From: Verrucomicrobiales bacterium
Lineage (GTDB): Bacteria; Verrucomicrobiota; Verrucomicrobiia; Verrucomicrobiales; DEV007
Assembly: GCA_029213005.1 (NCBI GenBank)
Contig: JARGPI010000013.1
Coordinates: forward strand, 1 to 64,000
Reading direction: 5' to 3'
Length of the DNA stretch: 64,000 nt
Positions 34,899 to 42,874 of the stretch are shown here, in pieces. The notes under the pieces were generated by a model, which made no database searches, was not told the DNA's origin, and saw nothing but the letters and a program-made list of their open reading frames with translations. Each line of letters starts with the position of its first letter. The first letter of the stretch is position 1. The position numbers and the translations under genes were made by a program.

Positions 34899-37067
34899 AT
34901 GCTTAAATTGCAAATTCCGGTAAATTCGGACGGTGATCTTTTTGAATTCGATCTGGCTAAAGACAAAGTAACGATCGGGCGACGTCATGATAATGACATC
35001 CGAATTAAGGAGACCTACGTGTCAGCCTATCATGCTGAACTGGTGAGGAAAGATTCCGGCAGGTTCTATCTCCGGGACAGGGACTCCAGTAATGGTACTT
35101 TCTTAAATGGCAAACGGATCAGAGATCGGGTCGAAGTGTCTCCGGGAGACATTTTAAAGTTCGGTTCGCTGAAGTGTTATATCGCCGACCTCAGCGCGAA
35201 AGCAAAAGCCGCGAAAAAAGAAAAAGTGGGTGCCATGGCTGCTGCCGGATCCGCTACTCTGGAATCCATTCCGAAAAACGTTCGTAATAAAACGACCTCT
35301 ATTTCGACGAAAAACCAGGATTTCAGCGATGATTTTGAAGAGGAATTCGAAAGTTCCAGCCGACAGTCCGAAATCATCGGAGGAGTGTACACCAATTCCC
35401 TGCCGAAAAATAATTTCGAGCGGCAGTCATTTCCCGATAGAAGCGACCGGACAGAAAAGCTCGCCGGGCAACCCCGCGAACTCGACAGTCTGAAGAAACA
35501 GCTCAATTCCAATCGTTCCGAATTGAGGAAAGCCCGCGAAGAACTTTCCAGGATTTCACGGGTACTCAGCAAAACCCGGGAAAAAGCGGCAAAAGATGAA
35601 GAAGCAAAGCAGGAAAAGATTTTAGAACTGGAAAAAAGGCTGAAGTCTAAGGAGACCGGTAACGATAAACTGGAGCAGCGCTTGCGCCTCGCCACCAACC
35701 GGGCCGAGCAACTGGAGAGTGAACTGGAACACCACAGGACCGATATGGCTGTGGAAATTAAAACCGCAATGCAGCGGTTCACTCACACCAAAAACGACAA
35801 TCTCCTGCTCCAGGGCACGTTGGAAGCTCTGGAAACCGAACGGAAACAGTATCGGGAAAAATCGGTGGCACTCACGCGGAAACTCGACAAAACCCGCGAA
35901 GGCTTTTCTCTTCTCCTCCAAACTTCCGGGAAGCGACTTGAAGAATCGCTCGAAGAACGCATCCAAATTGAGGAGTCCCATCAGAAATCCGAGCAGCGCC
36001 TCAAGTGCCTCGAAACCGAATTGGAATCACTTCGGGATGACTTCGGGAAGATGGAGGTCAGTTACCGCCAGAAACTCAAAGACGCCGAGCGCGCCATCAA
36101 ACGCGGAAACAAAACCGAGCAGACGTTGATCGGGGAATTGGAATCCGCCAATGAGCAGTTGAAAAACCAACAGGCGGACACCGTGAAACTGAAAAGCTCA
36201 CTGGAAGTTCTGAGGGCTGAAAAGGAAGCCGCCGACGAAGACTGGAGAGAACGGGTCCTTGAACTGCAAACCACCAATCAGGGTCTGATTTCATGTTCCG
36301 ACGAACTCGACACCTTGGAATCGAAAATCAAAGCGTCAAAAATCGAAATCAGAAAATTGAAAAACGAAAGGGTAGCTCTCAATCGGGAAACCGAAGGGCT
36401 ACGTGCTGAGAAAGAAGCACTCGCGATCGAGAAAGCCAAAATCGATAAAGAGAGAACTCATCACAACAATACCGTCCAACAGATGAGAGAAGAGAGTCAG
36501 CAAGCCTCTCTGAAGCTGGATAACATTCTCCAAAACCTGCATGAGTCAGAGAAAAAGGTTACCTACTTGAGAAACCTCGAGCAGGAACTCGAAAAATCCG
36601 TGCTCCGGACCCAGCGCAGTGCCCTGAGCCGAAAAGGCATCTATAGTGAAGACGACGAAGCGATTACAACTATCTGGCCGGAAACCGAGCAGTTGATTTG
36701 CCGCGAATTAATCGACCGCCTCGAATTGCTCGAAGACCTCCTCGACCGCTACCAGCAGAACTGGTTCTTCCCGAAAGTCGCCGATCAACTGAATTTGTTG
36801 CGGGACAGCTTTATGGCGCTCCTCAAAAATCATTCCGTTGATCAATTTGATTTGGAACCCGGCACCGAACTTTCAGTCGAGTCGAGAAAGAAGATTCAGT
36901 TGATCAGCGTCGACGATCTGGAGGACTCCAAATTGAAGCGCCTCTCGATTCAACACGCCGGGAACGGATCCAAACCCAAAGTATTGCAAACGCTCCGCCC
37001 CGGTTACATCTACAGCAAAGGCGGACAGGATGTTATCATTCGGAAAGCGGAAGTAATCGTTGCCTGA
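34899..37067 (+). CDS. FHA-domain protein with long coiled coil
   Basis: A 722-residue protein. The N-terminal ~100 residues are a forkhead-associated phosphothreonine-binding domain (VTIGRRHDNDIRI, YHAELVRK, DRDSSNGTFLNGKRI). From about 200 to 600 it is almost continuous coiled coil, and the last ~110 residues form a distinct domain. The ATG at 34899 has a GGGGG ribosome site 6 bases upstream (34888-34892), which decides against the TTG at 34845. An Hsp70-family gene starts 43 bp downstream, probably co-transcribed. An FHA domain implies a Ser/Thr kinase partner; the large kinase at 60.9 kb is one candidate, but nothing in the sequence links them. Confidence 0.85.
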   Translation: MLKLQIPVNSDGDLFEFDLAKDKVTIGRRHDNDIRIKETYVSAYHAELVRKDSGRFYLRDRDSSNGTFLNGKRIRDRVEVSPGDILKFGSLKCYIADLSAKAKAAKKEKVGAMAAAGSATLESIPKNVRNKTTSISTKNQDFSDDFEEEFESSSRQSEIIGGVYTNSLPKNNFERQSFPDRSDRTEKLAGQPRELDSLKKQLNSNRSELRKAREELSRISRVLSKTREKAAKDEEAKQEKILELEKRLKSKETGNDKLEQRLRLATNRAEQLESELEHHRTDMAVEIKTAMQRFTHTKNDNLLLQGTLEALETERKQYREKSVALTRKLDKTREGFSLLLQTSGKRLEESLEERIQIEESHQKSEQRLKCLETELESLRDDFGKMEVSYRQKLKDAERAIKRGNKTEQTLIGELESANEQLKNQQADTVKLKSSLEVLRAEKEAADEDWRERVLELQTTNQGLISCSDELDTLESKIKASKIEIRKLKNERVALNRETEGLRAEKEALAIEKAKIDKERTHHNNTVQQMREESQQASLKLDNILQNLHESEKKVTYLRNLEQELEKSVLRTQRSALSRKGIYSEDDEAITTIWPETEQLICRELIDRLELLEDLLDRYQQNWFFPKVADQLNLLRDSFMALLKNHSVDQFDLEPGTELSVESRKKIQLISVDDLEDSKLKRLSIQHAGNGSKPKVLQTLRPGYIYSKGGQDVIIRKAEVIVA

Positions 37068-37110
37068 TTCAAATTGAGAAAGCCGGCGTTCGTGAGTATG
37101 GTGCCTCGAA

Positions 37111-38607
37111 ATGGCATCCACTTCCGAATTCGTTGGCATCGACCTGGGAACCAGCACCTCCGCACTGGCTCACATCCGTGAAGATGGAAATCCGGAACTG
37201 GTTCCCAACTCAGACGGCGAACGACTCACACCCTCAGTCGTATACTTTGATCAATACGATGATGTCAAACTAATCGGTTCCGCCGCCCGCGATGGCGGAT
37301 CGCCGGAAAGAACCGTTCATCACATCAAACGGTTCATGGATGATCCGGATTACTACTTCGAAGTCGACGGTGAACAGTGGAGCCCCACCGAGATTTCCTC
37401 TTTAATCCTAACCAAACTAAAAAAGGACAGTGCTTCGATTATCGGTGAGATCAAAGACGTCGTTCTCACCGTCCCCGCAAACTTCAATGAACTCGCCCGC
37501 AGCGCCACAATCTCTGCGGGCAAGATGGCAGGCCTCAACGTGACCCGCATGGTCAACGAGCCCACCTCGGCGGCACTATACTATGCTCATATCAAAGCCG
37601 TCAGCGGACTCGTGATGGTATATGATTTAGGCGGCGGCTCACTGGACATCACGATCCTCGAAAAAAGAGGCAACTATATCGACATACTCTTATCAGAGGG
37701 CGCGAGACATTTGGGCGGCCACGACTTCGATGAACAAATTGTCCGGACATTTGCAAAGGAGTATCGAAAGCAGAAAGGCAGGGAACTGAAAATCACTCCC
37801 TACTTGAAGCGGCGCCTGCTTACCCTGGGAGAGGACACAAAAAAGCTCCTATCAAAGGTCAAAGTCGTCACTGAAACCTTCAGCACCGATAATGAACCTA
37901 TCACACAAGTCACCATTACCCGGGACAGCTTCGAACAATCCATCAGGAATTTATTAACCCGCGGAGTGATGCTGGTGGAGCAGGCGCTCGACACCCTCCA
38001 GCTCCAACCGTCCGACATCGATCATGTGGTGCTCGTCGGCGGCAGTACCCGGATTCCGAAAGTCACCGAAATTCTCGAGAAACAATTTGGCAAAAAACCG
38101 CTGTCCTGCGGAAACGTCGATGAGTGCGTCGCTCTGGGTGCCGCACTTTTTGCCCAGAAAGCCATGCATGTATCAGAAGTATGCAATCACAGCTACGGAA
38201 CCCTGGCGTTAATCGAAGATGCCGCCACTGGAGTTGCTTCGGTACAGAATTCCGTAGTCATTCCGAAAAACTCGCGACTCCCCTGCTCGATGTCGCAAAC
38301 CTACCAGACCTCCCGCGATGACGAACGACTCATCGAAATCGAGATCACCCAGGGTGAAGATCCCGATCCTCGCTACGTCGACGTGATCGGAAAAATATCA
38401 CTGGATGTTCCACCCAATCGCCCCGCCGGCTCCGAAGTGACGGTGACTTTCAGCTACGATGAAAACCAAAGGGTCCACGCTGAAATTTACGACTCACACT
38501 CCGGGCTGAAACATAACGTGCCAATTCAATACACCGGGAAAGGCGTTTTGACAGAGGATGAAATCCAGCGGAAATCAGCTTACCTCAAGCAAATTCAAAT
38601 TGCCTAA
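37111..38607 (+). CDS. Short Hsp70/DnaK-family protein
   Basis: A 498-residue Hsp70-type ATPase. It has the phosphate-1 loop VGIDLGTSTSALAH near residue 9, phosphate-2 VMVYDLGGGSLDITIL near 167 and the adenosine loop VVLVGGSTRIPKVTEIL near 305. After the ~380-residue ATPase domain it carries only a beta-sandwich part and lacks most of the helical lid of a ~640-residue DnaK. No dnaJ or grpE is near. It follows the FHA/coiled-coil gene closely and precedes a small conserved-looking gene, so a specialised role with the FHA protein is likely, but this is inference. Confidence 0.85.
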   Translation: MASTSEFVGIDLGTSTSALAHIREDGNPELVPNSDGERLTPSVVYFDQYDDVKLIGSAARDGGSPERTVHHIKRFMDDPDYYFEVDGEQWSPTEISSLILTKLKKDSASIIGEIKDVVLTVPANFNELARSATISAGKMAGLNVTRMVNEPTSAALYYAHIKAVSGLVMVYDLGGGSLDITILEKRGNYIDILLSEGARHLGGHDFDEQIVRTFAKEYRKQKGRELKITPYLKRRLLTLGEDTKKLLSKVKVVTETFSTDNEPITQVTITRDSFEQSIRNLLTRGVMLVEQALDTLQLQPSDIDHVVLVGGSTRIPKVTEILEKQFGKKPLSCGNVDECVALGAALFAQKAMHVSEVCNHSYGTLALIEDAATGVASVQNSVVIPKNSRLPCSMSQTYQTSRDDERLIEIEITQGEDPDPRYVDVIGKISLDVPPNRPAGSEVTVTFSYDENQRVHAEIYDSHSGLKHNVPIQYTGKGVLTEDEIQRKSAYLKQIQIA

Positions 38608-38636
38608 AATGAGTTCACTTCTAGTGTAGGCCAGCC

Positions 38637-38930
38637 ATGCTCAATAAGATTTTCAATCTGCTGGGAAGTCAGGGAAAACGAAAATCCATCAGGAAAAAAA
38701 ACTCCCTGAGAGACGAATGGGCCCCAGAATCCCCCACCGTTTCCCCCGAAGAACTTTGCGAAATCGATCCCGGCACGATGTCGCGGGAAGCGATTCGTAA
38801 ACAGCTCGCCGTCCTCTACAAGCGCCACAATAATGCCGTCAGCAGTTTAAATCCGGAGCTGCGCGCCGAGGCGCTCCAAATGCTGGACGCCATCGTCGAA
38901 TGTCGCCTTCGTTACGTCGATCCGCTCTAA
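38637..38930 (+). CDS. Small hypothetical protein
   Basis: A 97-residue protein, basic at the N terminus (GKRKSIRKKNSLRDE), with a helical C-terminal half (REAIRKQLAVLYKRHNNAVSSL). No family recognised. It lies 29 bp after the Hsp70 stop and 70 bp before xseA on the same strand, so it is plausibly translated. It does not resemble XseB, which one might expect beside xseA. Confidence 0.55.
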   Translation: MLNKIFNLLGSQGKRKSIRKKNSLRDEWAPESPTVSPEELCEIDPGTMSREAIRKQLAVLYKRHNNAVSSLNPELRAEALQMLDAIVECRLRYVDPL

Positions 38931-39000
38931 GCGGTAAAAAGGCGTTTCAGGCGATTAAATAGCTTTATTTCCTTAACACTCTGGCTAGCCTAATCATAAT

Positions 39001-40347
39001 TTGACTGCTCAAACACCAGATAAAGTTCACAGCGTCTCCGAGATCAACCGTGATATCCGACTCGTTTTGGAACGGGGATTCCAGGAAATCTGGGTCGAGG
39101 GGGAAGTCAGCAATCTGCGGACTCCCGGAAGCGGCCACCACTACTTTACGTTGAAAGATGCGGGCGCTCAGCTCAGCTGCGTCATGTTTCGAAACGCCGC
39201 GCAGCGAAGTAATCTCACCCTGCAAAACGGGCAGAAGATTCTGGTTCGCGGGGACATCACCGTCTATGAGTCACGGGGCCAATACCAAATCGTAGTTCAG
39301 ACCGCACAACTTGCGGGACACGGGGAGCTTCAGGCTCAGTTCGAAGCCTTAAAGTTAAAACTCTCCGCAGAAGGGCTTTTTGATTCGGAGCGCAAAAAAA
39401 GAATCCCCTTTTTCCCGAAAACGATAGCAGTCGTCACCTCCCCAACCGGAGCGGCAATTCAGGATATTCTCAAAGTGATGTCACGACGAGCTCCGTGGAT
39501 TCACCTCATTATCGCACCGGTCCGGGTCCAGGGAGAGGAAGCCGGCGGGGAAATCGCCCGCGCTATTCGCTACCTTTCCTCCCAACCCGATCCCCTTCCT
39601 CATATCGATACGTTGATCGTAGCGCGCGGCGGGGGAAGTATCGAGGACTTGTGGGCGTTTAACGAAGAGATCGTAGCCCGGGCGATTTACGATTGTCCGA
39701 TCCCGGTACTCTCGGGTGTCGGGCACGAAATCGATTTCACCATTTCGGATTTCGTCGCCGATCGACGCGAACCTACTCCCAGTGCAGCTGCAGAAGCCGC
39801 CGTGCCGGACGGCGAGACACTTTTAAACCGCCTCTATGTGATGGGCGAACGTCTCGACAATCTTTCCGACAGCTTTCTCCGGCAACGGAAGCGTCTCATC
39901 GATGCTTATCGAAGGGAGATGGAGGCCCGTGAACCCGCTCGCAAAATTCAGAACTGGGCTCAATCGATGGATTATCTCGAAGAGCGGATGGAAAATGCGA
40001 TCGATCGAAAAATGGAAAACTATCGGTCAACTTTATCCAGATACGATGCAATCATTGCCAACTGGAATCCCGAGCGGGATGTGAAACAGGCCCGGGAACA
40101 TCTTGATCGACTGAACGATACTTTACTGGAAGCCACCAACCGGACGACCAAAGCCAAGCGCGAACGAATCGCTCATCTCCAGCACCTACTCCTTGCCACC
40201 GGACCCGATAAAACCCTGAAGCGGGGCTTTTCAATGACACTCGACGCCAAAGGGAACCCGGTTAACAGCGCTAAGAAACTGAAAAAGGGTCAGAAAATCA
40301 AGACCCGTTTTGCCGACGGCGAAGTGGTTAGTACCATCAACAAATAG
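39001..40347 (+). CDS. xseA: Exodeoxyribonuclease VII large subunit
   Basis: A 448-residue nuclease subunit that degrades single-stranded DNA together with XseB. An N-terminal OB-fold contains the family segment IWVEGEVSNLRTPGSGHHYFTLKD. It is followed by the catalytic region with VVTSPTGAAIQDILKVMSRR, VARGGGSIEDLWAFNEE and SGVGHEIDFTISDFVADRREPTPSAAAEA, then a coiled coil and a C-terminal strand region. The start used is a TTG at 39001, since no ATG precedes the OB-fold; no Shine-Dalgarno sequence is seen. The small subunit is not adjacent. Confidence 0.92.
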   Translation: MTAQTPDKVHSVSEINRDIRLVLERGFQEIWVEGEVSNLRTPGSGHHYFTLKDAGAQLSCVMFRNAAQRSNLTLQNGQKILVRGDITVYESRGQYQIVVQTAQLAGHGELQAQFEALKLKLSAEGLFDSERKKRIPFFPKTIAVVTSPTGAAIQDILKVMSRRAPWIHLIIAPVRVQGEEAGGEIARAIRYLSSQPDPLPHIDTLIVARGGGSIEDLWAFNEEIVARAIYDCPIPVLSGVGHEIDFTISDFVADRREPTPSAAAEAAVPDGETLLNRLYVMGERLDNLSDSFLRQRKRLIDAYRREMEAREPARKIQNWAQSMDYLEERMENAIDRKMENYRSTLSRYDAIIANWNPERDVKQAREHLDRLNDTLLEATNRTTKAKRERIAHLQHLLLATGPDKTLKRGFSMTLDAKGNPVNSAKKLKKGQKIKTRFADGEVVSTINK

Positions 40348-40393
40348 CGGTTCCTCTTCCGTTTTCCCCGCAGAAAACTATAGCAATAGTACA

Positions 40394-40425
40394 CAAAAAA
40401 ACCCATCGCTTTGCAGCGACGGGTT
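40394..40425 (-). terminator. Terminator of the second ompH gene
   Basis: AACCCATCGC-TTTGCA-GCGACGGGTT at 40400-40425 forms a stem with one mismatch. On the minus strand it is followed by a T-run (A-run at 40395-40401), about 27 bp past the ompH stop at 40452. It lies between the convergent xseA and ompH genes. Confidence 0.75.
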
Positions 40426-40451
40426 GATTCGTAAATATAAAGAATTTTATC

Positions 40452-41030
40452 TTACTTATTCAATACACCAACAATCTGATCAGTGAGATCGATCACGTTA
40501 GCGGAAGTGTAGATAATCGCTTTGTTCGCCTTAGGAAGGAATGACTTATCAAAGATAAGGTCAACGCTCTGTGAGCTGGCAAGCTGGTCCATGACTCCTT
40601 TGATGTCAGTAACCAGAGCCGCTTCCATTTCCTGGCGGGCTTTGAGAAGTTCCTGAGACGCTTTACGCTCGTCGTCTGCAATCTCCTTCAATTTGGCATT
40701 TCTCTCCTTAGCGAGAGCCTGAAACTGTTCTGCAGCAGCCTGACGCTTGCTTTCCTCGAGAGCGGAGTCAGCAGCTACTTTCTGAAGCTCAACCATTTTG
40801 TCGGTGATCTGCTTCATCGCCGCTTTCTTTCCATCGAGCGCTTTGGTCTTTTCTTCACCGAAAGCATTAATCTTATCAACTTCGACCTTGGTGCGGTTAT
40901 AGTCATTTAATGCCTTCTGCATATCAACTACTGCGATCTTCGTGTCCTGAGCGTTAACTGAGGAAGAAGCCGCGAGAGTGAAAACAGCGGCGATAACGGA
41001 TAAAATGCTACTTTTAACATTCATAATCAT
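40452..41030 (-). CDS. OmpH/Skp-family periplasmic chaperone (paralogue 2)
   Basis: A 192-residue secreted protein with a signal peptide (AAVFTLAASSSVNAQ) and the Skp/OmpH fold. An N-terminal strand (KIAVVDMQKALNDY) precedes a long charged helical tentacle, and the C-terminal LIFDKSFLPKANKAIIYTSANVIDLTDQIV block closes the protein. Skp binds unfolded outer-membrane proteins for the Bam complex. A closely similar paralogue lies upstream at 42210-42779, with lpxD between them, so this is a duplicated gene. A 112-bp gap separates it from lpxD and may hold its own promoter. A terminator follows. Confidence 0.88.
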   Translation of the reverse strand: MIMNVKSSILSVIAAVFTLAASSSVNAQDTKIAVVDMQKALNDYNRTKVEVDKINAFGEEKTKALDGKKAAMKQITDKMVELQKVAADSALEESKRQAAAEQFQALAKERNAKLKEIADDERKASQELLKARQEMEAALVTDIKGVMDQLASSQSVDLIFDKSFLPKANKAIIYTSANVIDLTDQIVGVLNK

Positions 41031-41152
41031 TACTTGGTATTCGTGTTGTTATTAATTTTGTCTATCGTCGCTCTGCAACGACTATATTACGGTTATTCAG
41101 ATAAAATATTAGATTAGCCGCAACGGTTCCAACGAGGGACCATTCAACTCCT

Positions 41153-42199
41153 TTATTTGTCAACGTCAAGCCCTTCGAGTCTTTTTTCGAGGCCTTTTAC
41201 ACGGTTCAAAAGACCACCTAATTTCTTTATTCGCATCTCGTTCCTCAGGGTTTCCTTCATGGGTTTTGCTGGATAGCCAAAATAAGTCCCGCCTGGTTCA
41301 GTAATACTGGAAATTACACCGCTTTTACCACCAACGGTAACCTGGTCCGCAATTTCGATATGACCAGCCACACCAACGCGCGCCGCCAGGGTCACATAAT
41401 TGCCCAGTTTCGCACTTCCCGAGATACCACACTGAGCCACGATAATACAATGTTTCCCGATGATCGCGTTGTGTCCGATCTGAACCTGATTGTCGATCTT
41501 GGTCCCTTCACCGATCACCGTTTCCCCGAAACGCGCGCGATCAATCGTTGTGCTACTCCCAATCTCGACATCGCTTTCAATTCTAACGATGCCCATCTGG
41601 TCGACCTTGCGATGGCGACCATTTTCGAATTCGTAACCAAAGCCGTCTCCGCCGATCACGGTACCACCGTGAATAATCACCCGGTCTCCGATAATACAGC
41701 CTTCGCGAATGGTAACGTTTGGACCTATATCACAATCTTTACCGATGGTAACCCGTTCGCCAACTACAGCTCCGGCCTGAATACAGGTCCCATCACCAAT
41801 CGTGGCATTTTTCAAAACCACAGCGCCGGGCAACACCGAAACTTTGGAGGCATCAAAACTGGCGCTTGAGTCAACATGACTCCCGCTCGCTAATCCCGGA
41901 ACAAATTCCGGCGGCTTCTCACCATATTCCAAAACGATCCTGTCGAAGGCCAATGCTGCATCAGGAACCTTGATGAAAACGGAATCCTTCGCTTCCGAAC
42001 CATCCAATCCTTCGGAAATAATGATCGCAGCTGCCGCCGTCTTTTTCAGCGAAGCTTCGAACTTTTCGCTGGCATAAAAACTGAGCTGGGAACCGGTGGC
42101 ATCTTCCAGCGAAGCAAAACCGATTAATCTAATATCACCATCGCCATGCGACAGCACTCCCCCAATCAACTCACAAACTTCATTGATGGTAGCATCCAT
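41153..42199 (-). CDS. lpxD: UDP-3-O-(hydroxyacyl)glucosamine N-acyltransferase
   Basis: Transfers the second hydroxyacyl chain in lipid A synthesis. About 348 residues: an N-terminal uridine-binding domain (MDATINEVCELIGG through SQLSFYASEKFEASL), then a left-handed beta-helix of hexapeptide repeats (DGTCIQAGAVVGERVTIG) with the catalytic-type block KIDNQVQIGHN. The ATG at 42199 is preferred; it lies 10 bp after the ompH stop, whereas 42238 would overlap that gene by 29 bp. The position beside bamA and ompH matches the conserved bamA-skp-lpxD order. Confidence 0.9.
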   Translation of the reverse strand: MDATINEVCELIGGVLSHGDGDIRLIGFASLEDATGSQLSFYASEKFEASLKKTAAAAIIISEGLDGSEAKDSVFIKVPDAALAFDRIVLEYGEKPPEFVPGLASGSHVDSSASFDASKVSVLPGAVVLKNATIGDGTCIQAGAVVGERVTIGKDCDIGPNVTIREGCIIGDRVIIHGGTVIGGDGFGYEFENGRHRKVDQMGIVRIESDVEIGSSTTIDRARFGETVIGEGTKIDNQVQIGHNAIIGKHCIIVAQCGISGSAKLGNYVTLAARVGVAGHIEIADQVTVGGKSGVISSITEPGGTYFGYPAKPMKETLRNEMRIKKLGGLLNRVKGLEKRLEGLDVDK

Positions 42200-42209
42200 A
42201 ATAAACCGC

Positions 42210-42779
42210 TTACCGTTTGGCAGCGTTGAGTCGGGCAATCACTTCGTTCGTGAGATCCGCGACGCGCGGAGAAGTATAGACAATCGATTTACTGGCTTTA
42301 GGGAGAAATGACTTATCGAAGATCAAATCAAAATTCTTCTCCGTAACGACCGTCTGCATCACGACTTTGATTTCAGCCATTAACTTTAATTCCATTTCCT
42401 GGCGGGCATCATATAACTCGCGGGTGGCTTTACGTTCCGCATCGCCAATCTCTGTCGCCTTCGCGTTCCGGGCCCGGGCCATTTCCTGGAGCTGCGCATA
42501 AATCTCAGCACGCTTCTCATCACTGAGGTCCGGAGATCGGACCGTCTTATCGAGCTTCACCATATCCGAGGTCATCTTTTCATAAACGGCTTTCCGCTCG
42601 TCGATGTTCCGAATCTTTTCCTCCCCAAGCTGGTTGATCAGCGCAACCTCCTCCTTGGTTCGATAGTAATCCCGGAGAGCCTGCTCCATATCGATCACGG
42701 CAATATTTAAGCCCTGCTGCGCCTGCAGGTTTATGATTCCGCTCACAAAGAGCACCAGAATAGTGAGTAAGGATTTCAT
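42210..42779 (-). CDS. OmpH/Skp-family periplasmic chaperone (paralogue 1)
   Basis: A 189-residue secreted protein with a signal peptide (ILVLFVSGIINLQAQ) and the Skp/OmpH pattern. It begins NIAVIDMEQALRDYYRTKEEV, has a long charged helix, and ends with LIFDKSFLPKASKSIVYTSP. It shares the start and the C-terminal block with paralogue 2 (40452-41030). It sits between bamA, which is followed by its own terminator, and lpxD, so it starts a second transcription unit with lpxD. Confidence 0.88.
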   Translation of the reverse strand: MKSLLTILVLFVSGIINLQAQQGLNIAVIDMEQALRDYYRTKEEVALINQLGEEKIRNIDERKAVYEKMTSDMVKLDKTVRSPDLSDEKRAEIYAQLQEMARARNAKATEIGDAERKATRELYDARQEMELKLMAEIKVVMQTVVTEKNFDLIFDKSFLPKASKSIVYTSPRVADLTNEVIARLNAAKR

Positions 42780-42806
42780 GCTTCAGTATGGTTTCAAACA
42801 GTCGAT

Positions 42807-42832
42807 GAAAAAGGGGCGTTTAACCGCCCCTT
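42807..42832 (-). terminator. Terminator of bamA
   Basis: AAGGGGCG-TTTAAC-CGCCCCTT at 42811-42832 is a perfect 8-bp stem. On the minus strand it is followed by a T-run (A-run at 42808-42812), about 43 bp past the bamA stop at 42875 and just before the ompH gene. Confidence 0.85.
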
Positions 42833-42874
42833 ATGAAGTCTAACGTATTAGTTACGTAATAGAATCAACTCGAA

